From: Xestospongia bergquistia
Lineage: Eukaryota; Porifera; Demospongiae; Haplosclerida; Petrosiidae
Direction of reading: 5' to 3'
Length of the DNA: 64,000 nt
Assembly: GCA_963965975.1 (NCBI GenBank)
Contig: OZ014415.1
Location: 2,361,001 to 2,425,000 of the forward strand
Positions 11,241 to 21,767 of this stretch are shown piece by piece. The first letter of the stretch is position 1. Every line of letters begins with the position of its first letter. The notes under the pieces were generated by a model. That model did not search any database. It was not told the origin of the DNA and saw nothing but the letters and a program-made list of their open reading frames with translations. Position numbers and translations under genes: made by a program.

Positions 11241-11519
11241 TTTGAAACAATTAAGCTACAGACAGGATTAATAAGCAGTGCAACTAAATGTTTTATAAAC
11301 TACTAGCAACTTCATGTACAGACCAATATGAGGAGATGCTTAAGTCAGTAATACATTTAAATAACCAGTGTTGTGATTAATAAGAAAACATTAACCACTT
11401 TCTCATGACAAGTTATACCCTTCAAAAGAGAACTCTGCCACAAACTCTTTTTATCATGATTTATCACATTTAAATTTCTAACTTAAGATCACATAATAAT
11501 TGCCCAACTATTGACAAAA

Positions 11520-11566
11520 TCAATGTCCTTCTACAAACTTTCCCAAACCTAATACCTCCTTCAAGG
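11520..11566 (+). promoter_or_regulatory. Shared promoter-side module, best copy
   Basis: Reads TCCTTCTACAAACTTTCCC, AAACCTAATACC, TCCTTCAAGGAGGA, about 120 bases before the ATG at 11688. Recognisable versions sit 50-150 bases before the starts near 1557, 3820, 8432, 14382, 16059, 16676 and 19996. The last part is a short palindrome (TCCTTCAAGGA). Conservation across copies is seen; a regulatory role is inference, because duplication alone also spreads flanks. Confidence 0.45.
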
Positions 11567-11687
11567 AGGACTTTTCAGTTATTCTAAGTTTGTTGTGCCT
11601 AAAATCCTTAGTTTATGAAAGGGCACTCACAAAAAAGAAGTGTCAGTTCTCTATCTACTGAGCTAAAGAGTCCCTGCAACAATAGAA

Positions 11688-12942
11688 ATGCTAACTGTCC
11701 TTATCTTCAGCTTTGTTGTCACTCTAGTTCATGCTAATATTGCTAGTATGTTAAACAACTATTCAACTACTATCTCACTGCAACAGGCTATACCTAACCT
11801 CACTATACTAGTCAATGACACGTTGACCAAGTCTGCTCAGAGTTGTCTAGCTAATGCTGATAGCAGTAGTAATGTTGCTATCTTAGTACAACTAACAATG
11901 ATGCATCAACTACTCAATCACAACCAAACGAATAAAAGAAGTTGCTGTCCTATACAGAATAGTAATAATGATAGTAAAGCTATTATAAAACTTGGTGAAA
12001 AACTAGTACAAAGATCGAAAAAGATTCAACTGCATAGAAGCAAACTTGAAGAATATGTTTGATGTCAAGATAGACAAACTCACAGCTAAAGTAAATCATT
12101 TGATGACAGTGACTAATACCACTAAACCCACTGACTATCCTCCTTCTTCTTTACTACACTCCTGCGAGGAGATCAACACTAACTGGCCTGATAGTCCCTC
12201 TGACTATTACATCATAGCTGATACTAATGGACATCCTCGTCATGTCTACTGTCATATGGAATCACTGTGTAACTCTGGAGGAGGATGGACGAGGGTGGCC
12301 TGTCTTAACATGTCTGAACCTACAGAGGAATGTCCACCTGGATTTAGACTATACAAAGAGAATTGAATAAGAGCATGTGGACGACCAGCATCATTATCAG
12401 CTGGTTACTGTCAATCAGTCAAGTTTCCCTCCTACAGTATCAGTTACTCTCAAGTATGTGGTCGAGTTATTGGATATCATTATGGATCACCTGATGCCGT
12501 TCATTCTCATTCACAGTCAAATAACCTCGATGCAGCATATGTTGATGGTGTTAGTATTACTTGTGGTAATCCCCATCACCATATCTGGACATTTATAGTT
12601 GCTCTACAAGAGAATAATTTTGCTAGTGACAGTAACAATGAGTGTCCCTGTGCTTCTAACAGTCATGTGACTGTTCCAACTTTTATTAGTAATGATTACT
12701 TCTGTTAGTCTGGTTGTCCTGGACAATTTCAAGCAAATGTATTTTATTCTGAGGACCCACTCTGGGATGGTCAACAGTGTGGATTGATAGAATAGGCCTG
12801 TTGTCTAGCTCCTGGTCTACCATGGTTCTATAAGACATTTAACTTTACCACTACTGACTATATAGAAATGAGAGTATGTGGAGATGAAGTTAGCAGTTTG
12901 TAAGACTCTCCAGTCGGTTATTATGAAATTTATGTTAAGTAA
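11688..12942 (+). pseudogene. Fibrinogen-like array copy 6, broken
   Basis: Begins with a signal peptide (MLTVLIFSFVVTLVHANI) and an unusually long Asn/Thr/Ser-rich linker of about 100 residues that the other copies lack. A frameshift near 12050 separates it from the heptad region and fibrinogen-like domain. The domain carries at least four in-frame stops: TGA after RLYKEN, TAG in YFC.SGCPG, TAG in LIE.ACC, and TAA in the acidic end. All family landmarks to YYEIYVK are still present in order, so the copy died fairly recently. Its 3' flank is related to that of copy 2. Confidence 0.88.
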
Positions 12943-13168
12943 TGAACATATTTAGAGACATTGAAGAGTAAAACATTACTAATTACATTTGATTTGTTAG
13001 ATTTCCTTTTTAACTCAAAGAAACTATTTTAATAAAAGCTGAAGTTACTAAAGCACAGTGTGTGGGGGGTGGGGGGGGGTGGAAATATAAAGGAGACAAA
13101 GACAGCATACTATACATAACGTGACAGAAAGTCAATCTTCTTTTTTACAAGCATATGTATATATTTTA

Positions 13169-13690
13169 CAGTAAGATTGTGAAACTAGGGATTCCCTAAA
13201 ACCTTCAGTAAATTCATGAAATGACTATTTTACTTAGGGATTTTTGAATTCACTAAAATCTCTAGGGATTTCGTGTAATTACTGAAATAATACTCTATTT
13301 TTTGCGAAATCACTGTTATTCAAATTTTAGCCATAAATAATAACACTAAATTTATCTGTAAGCAATTATCATTCATCATATTCATTAATAATTCAACAGC
13401 TTCTGTTGTGATATTATCATATTAAAATTATATAACACTAGTCATTATTATAAATAAATAAACTAAAACTAAACTATCAAAAAAATAATTTTATGTACCT
13501 CACTATGTTATTTCACAATCTTCCTAATATGGATCTAGTGAAGTTGAGAAATAAAACATTTTTTCAGTAATTACACGAAATCCTTAGAGATTTTAGTGAA
13601 TTCATGAAATTCTTAAGTAAAACAGTCATTTCACGAATTTACTGAAAGTTTTAGGGATTTTGTGAAATCCCTAGTTTCACAATCTTACTG
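13169..13690. mobile_element. Fold-back MITE with TA target duplication (mariner-like ends)
   Basis: Two inverted arms of about 120-130 bases (13169-13288 and 13562-13690) begin CAGTAAGATTGTGAAACTAG and are flanked on both sides by TA (13167-13168, 13691-13692). CAGT ends plus a TA duplication suit Tc1/mariner-type non-autonomous elements. The core (about 270 bases) is AT-rich with no transposase. The related flank after broken copy 2 (2.6-2.8 kb) lacks it, so it inserted after that duplication. Confidence 0.85.
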
Positions 13691-13799
13691 TAACATATAT
13701 ATATATGTACAGGTAATTAATTGTATGGATACAAGCACAATTGAAAGGTGGTGCAGCTTAATACTTTCTAGATTGTCGGTGACTATTTTATGTACAGAC

Positions 13800-13895
13800 C
13801 AATATACCAGGCCCTCTGATTATTACATCATAACTAATAAAAATGGACATAATAGACCATGTATTATGAGAACATGTATTAAATCAGTAATATTT
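13800..13895 (+). pseudogene. Fibrinogen-like short relic
   Basis: About 80 bases encode RPSDYYIITNKNGHN, matching the SPSDYYIIADTNGHP part of the family. Then it decays. No start and no other domain parts. Confidence 0.6.
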
Positions 13896-14039
13896 TTTAA
13901 TAAACAGTGCTGTGTTAAGTATGAAGGCACAAAACTGTGATAAGCACATTCAACTGTATCATGAATGAATTATACAATAAATTATTAGAGTATCCTGTGT
14001 CAATTTTTAATCTATCACTAGCACCATTTATCTTTGGCA

Positions 14040-14330
14040 AACCATGTATGAAGTAGCTCAAATAAAATTGCCAGTTTGTTAAGCTATACTATACAACAAC
14101 CTAACAACTCTCTACAGTTTATATAAATGACTTCATTAATGACATACATGACAACCACTGAGTATTACAGCTGTGCCTTTTATCATGTGAGTACCATCAC
14201 CATTCTAGTCACAACTAATTTATGACCTTACATCCAAGTCTTCTATAAACTTTCCCAAACACATCACATGATTAAGGGTCAATACTTTGCTAGCATCTGC
14301 AACTTATTAAGGTTTATAAACGACACCTAA
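14040..14330 (+). repeat. Upstream duplication unit, copy b (with 10970-11240)
   Basis: Same blocks as 10970-11240 in the same order, ending about 50 bases before the start codon at 14382. Includes CTATAAACTTTCCCAAACAC, the core of the promoter-side module. Confidence 0.85.
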
Positions 14331-14381
14331 AACAATTAAGTTTGTGCAGTAGCTATTACACAGTATTATCTAACTAAAAAA

Positions 14382-15422
14382 ATGCTGGCAGTCATTATCT
14401 TGGGTCTTGCCATTGGCTTAGTTCATGTCAATAGTGACACTCAAACTGGAAGATGTACAGCTACTTATGCAACTATATGTCCTATGGATCCTCCTATACC
14501 TACTTCTTGTAGTTGTGACAGTTTAGCTATTGAAAAAAGATTCAAGCAACTCGATACAAAGATGAACCAGATTGAAGCCAAACTTGATCGTTTAATGACA
14601 CATGCAAATATGACCAATCTCTATCCTCCTTCTTCTCTACTACACTCCTGTGAGGAGATCAATGCTAACTGGCCTGATAGTCCCTCTGATTATTACATCA
14701 TAGCTGATACTAATGGACATCATCGTCATGTCTACTGTCTTATGGAGTCACTGTGTAACTCTGAAGGAGGATGGATGAGGGTAGCCTATCTCAACATGTC
14801 TGATCCTACAGAGGAATGTCCACCTGGATTTAGAGAATATAACCAGAGTGGAATAAGAGCATGTGGACGACCAGCATCATCAGATAATAGCTGTCAATCG
14901 GTCAAGTTCCCTTCCTACAGTATCAGCTACTCTCAAGTATGTGGTCGAGTTACTGGATATCAATATACATCACCTGATGCCATTAATCCTCGTTCACAGT
15001 CAAATAACCTTAATGGAGCATATGTTGATGGTGTTAGTCTTACTCATGGTAATCCTCGTAAACATATCTGGACATTTATGGCTGCTCTACAAGAGAACCA
15101 TTTCTCTGACCATGGTTACCAGGAGTGTCCCTGTGCTCCTAACTGTCCTGTGACTGTTCCATCTTTTATTGGTAATGACTACTTCTGTGAGTCAGGTTGT
15201 CCTGGAAACTGGCAGAGTAACATCTTATACACAGATCCACTCTGGGATGGTAAACAGTGTGGACTGATAGAGAAGGCCTGTTGTCAAGCTCCTGGTCTAC
15301 CATGGTTTAATAAGACACTTAACTCTCCTACTACTGACTATATAGAAATGAGAGTGTGTGGAGATCAATCTACAAATGATGAAGACTCTCCTGTTGGCTA
15401 TTATGAGATTTATGTGAAGTAG
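14382..15422 (+). CDS. Secreted fibrinogen-like protein, array copy 7 (intact, 346 aa)
   Basis: Single exon; signal peptide MLAVIILGLAIGLVHVNSDT, Cys-rich linker (CTATYATICP and SCSCDS), heptad region KRFKQLDTKMNQIEAKLDRL, then the fibrinogen-like domain. Compared with other copies it has an extra Cys (PNCPVTV instead of PNSPVTV) and a two-residue shortening after CGRPASS. Loop 1 is NPRSQSNNL and loop 2 is SDHGYQE. N-glycosylation sequons are visible (NMSD, NKTL). Likely secreted and multimeric through the coiled coil; target unknown. Confidence 0.9.
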   Translation: MLAVIILGLAIGLVHVNSDTQTGRCTATYATICPMDPPIPTSCSCDSLAIEKRFKQLDTKMNQIEAKLDRLMTHANMTNLYPPSSLLHSCEEINANWPDSPSDYYIIADTNGHHRHVYCLMESLCNSEGGWMRVAYLNMSDPTEECPPGFREYNQSGIRACGRPASSDNSCQSVKFPSYSISYSQVCGRVTGYQYTSPDAINPRSQSNNLNGAYVDGVSLTHGNPRKHIWTFMAALQENHFSDHGYQECPCAPNCPVTVPSFIGNDYFCESGCPGNWQSNILYTDPLWDGKQCGLIEKACCQAPGLPWFNKTLNSPTTDYIEMRVCGDQSTNDEDSPVGYYEIYVK

Positions 15423-16058
15423 TAGTTGTTTGATTTTTATACAAAATAATTGTACTAGTGTTCAAATTAGATTGCTGCTAAAATTTATAAAAACTTGAAA
15501 ATTTTTAATATAAATGGTACATCCTTATTACTCAAATAAACAATTAAATTAATCAGATTAGCCAATTAAAAAATTAAAAGCTCCAGTAAAAATACTAGAG
15601 ATAGAGGATGGACTAGTTTGAAAAAAATCCCTCAGATACTGGATAGTTCTAATTCAATGCAGTATGTATGTTAATAGTCGTTACAACTGATAGTAAAGAA
15701 GACCTATATTGTTAAGGTAGGAGGAGCAACTGGAGGAGCTATTCAATTAAATCTTAAAAATAACAGAACAAAAGATACTGTTGCTAGGTTACATGATATT
15801 TAATAGTATCATTAGTGTGCTAAGCCATTTATGCATATCTGCTCAACACACCCAGTAATGTAAACAGAAAAAGCCAAGTATTATAGTATTACCCTTGTAC
15901 CTTAGCAAACCACAAACTATTGAGCCAGACCACAAGTGATTAACATGAAAATCCCTTTACAAAGTTCCCAACTTCCTTAACAGGGACCCAACTTACTGAA
16001 AATGATCATGAACCAATAAGACATTATTTCATATTCAGTTGAGCTAAGAGCACCTACC
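15423..16058. other. Intergenic
   Basis: No gene. The last 160 bases resemble the upstream regions of other copies (CCACAAACTATTGAGCCAGA near 15912, then CCCTTTACAAAGTTCCC near 15952). Confidence 0.5.
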
Positions 16059-16250
16059 ATGTGCAAAATGTTATTCCTCTTATTATTGGGTCTTTGTATA
16101 GAATTACTTTGTGTCAATGGTAACAATCATATTAGAAGATGTATAGCTACATGCCCAATAATCCCTCCTACACGTGGTTCTTGTAGTAATGACAGTAACA
16201 CTGTTGAAAAAAGTTAGCACAAATCAATACAAAGATAAGCCAAATTGTTT
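16059..16250 (+). pseudogene. Fibrinogen-like N-terminal relic
   Basis: Keeps a start and signal peptide (MCKMLFLLLLGLCIELLCVN), the linker (RRCIATCP) and the beginning of the heptad region, ending in a TAG after NTVEKS. The whole fibrinogen-like domain is missing; AT-rich sequence follows. The promoter-side module is present upstream. Confidence 0.8.
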
Positions 16251-16675
16251 GATTTCAAAATTTAGATTAAATGAATAAATTTATCAACCATACATAATAA
16301 CAGTGAATAAATGAATGTTATTTATTGTACAAGAAAAAGCCACAAAACATTTGTGGATGCCTAGTCTCCTTAACAGAAATGCATTCACTTATTACTTTCT
16401 TGTGTTAAGCAAGTGGGCATCTGAAGACAAAAGTAATGGTGCCTTCATGTATACTGAAACCTGTTACATCCCACCCATATAGTAGTATTCAACAAGGTAG
16501 TGACCCTAACTGTGAAAAGATGTCATTATCTAAACTTTCTCAAACCAAATATCTCCTTCAAAAAGGAAATTTAAGTGACAAACGACTTCTTCATGGCCTA
16601 TATAATCCCAAGACTATAAAAGAAAAGCTTACCATGTAAGATTAGTGTGAGCAAAGACAATCCACGAAGAAAGAA
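16251..16675. other. Intergenic with promoter-side module
   Basis: No gene. The module is well kept at about 16525-16566 (CTAAACTTTCTCAAACCA then TCTCCTTCAAAAAGGA), about 110 bases before the next start. Confidence 0.5.
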
Positions 16676-17713
16676 ATGCTGACATTCATTATCTTGGGTC
16701 TTGCCATTGGCTTAGTTCATGTCAATGGTGACAGTCATACTGGAGGATGTACAGCTACTTGTACAGCTACATGTCCAATAATCTCTCCTAAACATGATTT
16801 TTGTAATAATGACATCATGGTTATTGAAAAACGATTCAACCAACTCAATACAAAAATGAACCAGATTGAAGCTAAGCTTGATAGTTTGATGGTGAATGGA
16901 AATATTACCGATCTCTATCCTCCTTCTTCTCTCCTACACTCCTGTGAGGAGATCAAGACTAACTGGCCTGATAGTCCCTCTGACTATTACCTCATAGCTG
17001 ATACTAAAGGACATCCTCGTCACGTCTACTGTCATATGGAATCACTGTGTAACTCTGAAGGAGGATGGATGAGGATAGCCTACCTTAACATGTCTGACTC
17101 TACAGAAGAATGTCCACCTGGATTTAGACTATATAACCAGAATGGAATAAGAGCATGTGGACGACCAGAATTATCACCAGCTAATAGCTGTCAATCAGTC
17201 AAGTTTTCTACATACGGTATCAGTTATTCTCAAGTATGTGGTCGAGTTATTGGATATCAATATGGACATCCTGACTCTCTTTTTCCTGGACGTAACATTA
17301 ATGAAGCATATGTTGATGGTGTTAGTCTTACTCATGGTAATCCTCGTAAACATATCTGGACATTTATGGCTGCTCTGCAAGAGAACTATTTCTATCAAAA
17401 TGGTGTTCATGAGTGTCCTTGTGCTCCTAACAGTCCTGTGACTGTCCCATCTTTTATTGGTAATAACTACTTCTGTGAGTCTGCTTGTCCTGGACACTGG
17501 CAAAGGAATAAATTCTATCCCGGGGATCCACTTTGGGATGGTAAACAGTGTGGACTGATAGAGAAAGCATGTTGTCTAGCTCCTGGTCTACCATGGTTCC
17601 ATAAGACACTTAGCTCCCCCATTACAGACTGTATAGAAATGAGAATATGTGGAGATGAACCAGGGACACCCGAAGACTCTCCAGTAGGCTACTATGAAAT
17701 CTATGTTAAGTGA
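16676..17713 (+). CDS. Secreted fibrinogen-like protein, array copy 8 (intact, 345 aa)
   Basis: Single exon. Signal peptide residues 1-17 (MLTFIILGLAIGLVHVN), CTATCTATCP linker at 25-34, heptads about 51-72, fibrinogen-like domain 81-345. Conserved landmarks: SCEEI (89-93), VYCHMESLC (117-125), RACGRP (159-164), YSQVCGRVIGYQYG (184-197), YVDGVSLTHG (212-221), CPCAPNSP (247-254), DPLWDGKQCGLIE (284-296), MRICGD (322-327), YYEIYVK (339-345). Loop 1 (about 200-210, SLFPGRNI) is three to five residues shorter than in the other copies. Loop 2 is YQNGVHE. Its downstream flank of 850 bases is duplicated after broken copy 9. Confidence 0.9.
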   Translation: MLTFIILGLAIGLVHVNGDSHTGGCTATCTATCPIISPKHDFCNNDIMVIEKRFNQLNTKMNQIEAKLDSLMVNGNITDLYPPSSLLHSCEEIKTNWPDSPSDYYLIADTKGHPRHVYCHMESLCNSEGGWMRIAYLNMSDSTEECPPGFRLYNQNGIRACGRPELSPANSCQSVKFSTYGISYSQVCGRVIGYQYGHPDSLFPGRNINEAYVDGVSLTHGNPRKHIWTFMAALQENYFYQNGVHECPCAPNSPVTVPSFIGNNYFCESACPGHWQRNKFYPGDPLWDGKQCGLIEKACCLAPGLPWFHKTLSSPITDCIEMRICGDEPGTPEDSPVGYYEIYVK

Positions 17714-18560
17714 TGAACATTATAAGCGCCATATTGAGAGGAATATGTAGATTATATGTTTGATTATTTCTTTTGATTCAATAATGTTTAAAGCTAAATT
17801 TAAAGAAGGGAGGGAGTGCTAAAATACAATGATTGTAGGCGATGCCTCCAATTGCCAACCCAAAGAATTTTTATAGATTGATTCTGAGATTTAACAGCAA
17901 CCAATTAAAACCTTAGTCCAAGACTCAAGTTGTTGCCTATCGCTACATTTGACCTCAATTAGTGTTCATTTAAATCTCAAATATTAGTTGCTTTGTAAAC
18001 TACTTGATGCTGGAAACCAATGACTTTTAATTTATAAAGAAAAGGTCAGCAACATTATTACTGTATTGTCATTATAGTCATCAACAAGACATAGTTTAAT
18101 AAATTAACTAACTCATCCATTTATTGGCTTGCAAATATTTAAACTGCCAACAAGTTTTAATGCTATTGCCTACCAAATACTATTAAACAATGCAATTATA
18201 TCTTGTTTAAAAAAACACCAGTTAAATCTGTGTCAGATGCATACATGTGTCATCGAAAGATTCATTCTTTTTTAGTTATTTCTAGACTCTTAATAGCCTA
18301 CCAATAGCCAGTAGTAAGGGGAGATGGTAAATCCTCCATCACCTATGTTTTGTGCTATACACTTGCAAGCTAAACATATATATACAAGTCATTTTTGAAG
18401 GTCAATGTTAACAAAATGTTTTGCTTAATTTTAATAGTAGCATAGAACTATAGAATCAAGAGTATTAGCATGAATAAGTAGTTACAACTGTCACACATAT
18501 AGTATGTATGTGTTCAACACTACAAAAGCATTCACATAAGCATCATTGTGTACATTCTAA
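17714..18560 (+). repeat. Duplicated 3' flank, copy a (with 21056-21720)
   Basis: Blocks such as TGCCTCCAATTGCCAA, TTTAAAAAAACACCAGTTA, GTGTCAGATG and CATTTTTGAAGGTCAA occur in the same order and orientation at 21140-21580. The match ends near 18545, just before the relic at 18575. No coding signal in it. Confidence 0.85.
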
Positions 18561-18574
18561 ATGAAGGTAAATTA

Positions 18575-18861
18575 GACACTGTGAGGAGATCAAGACTAAC
18601 TGGCCTGATAGTCCCTCTGACTATTATATCATAGCTGATACTAATGGACATCCTTGTCATGTCTACTGTCATATGAAATCACTGTGTAACTCTGAAGGAG
18701 GATGGATGAGGGTAGCCTACTTCAACATGTCTGACCCTACAGAGGAATGTCCACCTGGATTTAGACTATATAACCAGAATGGAATAAGAGCATGTGGACG
18801 ACTAGAATTATCATCAGCTAATAGACTATTCATTTTTTCCAAAAACAATTACTTAAAATAA
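18575..18861 (+). pseudogene. Fibrinogen-like fragment (N-terminal half of domain)
   Basis: Reads open from the CEEIKTNWPDSPSDYY part through VYCHMKSLCN to RACGRLELSSAN, then breaks off into unrelated AT-rich sequence. The RLELS variant points to copy 8 (RPELS) as the closest relative. No start, no signal peptide and no second half of the domain. Confidence 0.8.
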
Positions 18862-19995
18862 ACAATTGCCACTTCAAAAAGTTATATATAGATAGTGCTC
18901 AGTTGCAATGTTGTAGAGACTATGAATTATGTTGGAAGTGACAAATTGTAGGATCAAAAGATTGGAACCTTTAGATATGAAAGAGACTACTTGAAAAGAG
19001 GAATTAGAGAAATTTACCCAAATAAGAGTACCGTTACATAATAATCATATATGGCGAATTAAAAGAAATATTATTTAGAAGTTTTATAGTATTTATGAAT
19101 ACTAGTAATATACTTAAGTGTTAAAATGTATATTGTACATTAACACGTTGTACAGTATAGAGTTATAGTATTGTCCAATTCAATTATCATAGGATGTTGG
19201 AGATAATATTAATAACATTACTAACTTTAAAACTAATGTCAGCACCAGCAATTGTACCTTAGTAAATCCCTTTCTCATGACAAGTTACTTCCTTCCACAC
19301 CACCAAATATTGCGTCAGACCATAATGCTATTATCCTTAAGACTATATGAATGTCCCTCTACAAACTATTCAAACCTAATACCTCATTCAAGATTGGACC
19401 TCTAAGTAATCAAAAACTTATTTAAAAAATATATTTATACCATTGCCAACGATATTATCACTATTATATTATAATTATTACTATTATAGTTTTGTTTTTC
19501 ATGAAAAACAAAACTACCACAAACACTTGTTTCTCAAAACCCCTTAATTCCTTCAAGAGAGAAGATTATTACAAGCTATCAAGCCAATAAAACAAGGTCA
19601 GTCATTAACCTCAATGATAAAAAATTGTCCCTCAGTAAACTTTCTCACACATAATATCTCCTTCTACACACCCAATAATGATCACTGCAAAACATCAAAC
19701 ATTAAAGTATTATCTGTACTTCCTAGTAAATCAGACAAAGTAAAGACAACTTATCTCTCCCTCAAGAGAAAGACAACCATAAATTATTGAGTCAAGCCAC
19801 AAGTGGTTAACTTTGAAAACTATCTGAACATCCTTCTCCAAACTTCCAGCCTAATACCTCCTCCAATGGGGATTTCTAAGTAATACACAATGTATTTGTG
19901 ACTGACATACACAACCATACATAAAAGAGCCATACAAAATATAACATTTTACTAGGGTGATTTTTTATAATAGTTTGAGCTATAGAGTGTCTACC
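18862..19995. other. Intergenic with repeated promoter-side modules
   Basis: No gene. Three successive degenerate copies of the upstream module lie near 19330-19400, 19590-19660 and 19790-19880 (each with a CTACAAACT- or TCCAAACTT-like core followed by AATACCTC or AATATCTCC). This suggests several dead promoters stacked ahead of copy 9. A short hairpin TTTTGTTTTTCATGAAAAAC lies near 19492. Confidence 0.5.
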
Positions 19996-21055
19996 ATGTG
20001 CAAATTGCTACTCTTCTTAGCATAGAGGCCTTAATATATTAGGCCTTAGCATAGAGTTACTTCATGTCAATAGTGACAGTCATACTGGAGGATGTACAGC
20101 TACTTATACAACTACATGTCCCAATAATCCTCTAACATCTACTTCTTGTACCAATGAAAGTTTAGCTATTGAAAAAAGATTCAAGGAACTCAACATAAAA
20201 ATGCGGCAGATTGAAGCAAAACTTGATCATTTAATGGCACGTGCAAATATTACTGATCTCTATCCTCCTTCTTCTCTCCTACACTCCTGTGAAGAGATCA
20301 ACACTAATTGGCCTAATAGTCCCTCTGACTATTATATCATAGCTGATACTAATGGACATCCTCGCCATGTCTACTGTCATATGGAATCACTGTGTAACTC
20401 TGGAGGAGGATGGATGAAGGTAGCCTACTTCAACATGTCTGATCCTACAGAGAAATGTCCGCCTGGATTTAGACTATATAACGAGAATGGAATAAGAGCA
20501 TGTGGACGACCAGCATCATCACCAGCTAATAGTTGTCAATCAGTCAAATTCTCATTCCACAGTATTACTTACTCTCAAGTATGTGGTAGAGTTACTGGAT
20601 ATCAATGTGTGTCATCGAACATTGAAACATATTGTCAACCTAAAAATAACCCCATTGGAGCATTTGTTGATGACGTTATAATAACTCGTGGTAATCCTCG
20701 TAAACATATCTGGACATTTATGACTAGTCTACAAAAGAACTACTTCCAAAAAGGTGGGCAATGTGTGTGTCCTTGTGCTTAAAAGAGTCCTTTGACTGTC
20801 CCATCTTTTATCAGTAAAGACTACTTTTGTGAACCAGTTTCTTCTGGACAATTTCAACAATTTCAATTCTTTTTTTGTACTGGTCCTCTCTGGGATGATA
20901 AACAATGTGGACTGATAGAGACAGTCTGTTGTCAAGACCTACCATGGTTTCATAAGCCACTTAACTCTCCCATTACTGACTATATAGAAATGAGAGTGTG
21001 TGGAGATGGAGTAAAAGACACACAAATTGCTTATTATGAGTTCTATGTTAAATAA
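19996..21055 (+). pseudogene. Fibrinogen-like array copy 9, lightly broken
   Basis: Starts ATGTGCAAATTGCTACTC but meets TAG after nine residues; a 30-base local duplication (GGCCTTA twice) has disturbed the signal peptide. From about 20045 the frame is open through the linker, heptads and first two thirds of the domain. It hits TAA at 20780-20782, in the CPCA-PNSP motif, and then runs open in the same frame to YYEFYVK. Its loops are strongly diverged (SSNIETYCQPKNN), GCPG is replaced by SSGQ, and the second half differs most of all copies. Confidence 0.85.
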
Positions 21056-21720
21056 TAAACATAATCAGAGTGAAATATTTTCTTGTTACACATAGTTTGC
21101 TTGATTTTTCAATTCAAAAAAAATATTTAAGCTAAAGGAGGATGATAGTGCCTCCAATTACCAATCTACCAAAATTTATTAGACTAATTTTGCGATTTGT
21201 CAGGATCATTTTAATTTTAGTCCAACTTGTCTGTTATTATATTTGACATTTCCTTTTAACTTCAATTATTAATTGTTAAATATAGTTTACAAACCCATCA
21301 ATCTTGTTTGATTGCAAAATACTAATATTAAATGTTATCACCAACTAAATACTAATAAACACAGTGACTGTATCTTGTTTAAAAAAAACACCAGTTATAT
21401 TTGTGTCAGATGTACATTAATATACCATAGAGAGATTCATTCTTATTGCAGTTGTCCATATTTCTAGATTCTTAAATGTCTACTAATAGCCAATAATAAG
21501 GAAAGACATTAAATCTTCCACTATAATTATAGTTGTAAGTTATATATACACGTTTAAGTCATTTTTGAAGGTCAACGTTAGCACAACTATTTTACCTGCT
21601 TTAATAACAGCATAGAACAATAGAGTCAAGAGTGTTGGCTTGAATTAATAGTTATAGTTGTCACATGTATGTGTATATGTTCAATACCTCAAAGCCTCCA
21701 CGTGAGCAATAATATTTAAA
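21056..21720 (+). repeat. Duplicated 3' flank, copy b (with 17714-18560)
   Basis: Same blocks as 17714-18560. The homology reaches about 21715, which overlaps the open frame trailing from the last visible exon of the minus-strand INPP4-like gene. That trailing frame (stop near 21661) is thus array-derived flank and probably not a real protein end. Confidence 0.85.
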
Positions 21721-21767
21721 AGACTGCTCAAACGCTATCATGAAATATAGGTACAGTATGGACTCAC

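Noticed and set aside
21661-21767. Tail FEQSFKYYCSRGGFEV as the natural C-terminus of the INPP4-like protein
   Set aside because: It follows a strong GTGAGT donor and overlaps DNA that is a copy of the fibrinogen-array flank, so it is probably intron read-through.
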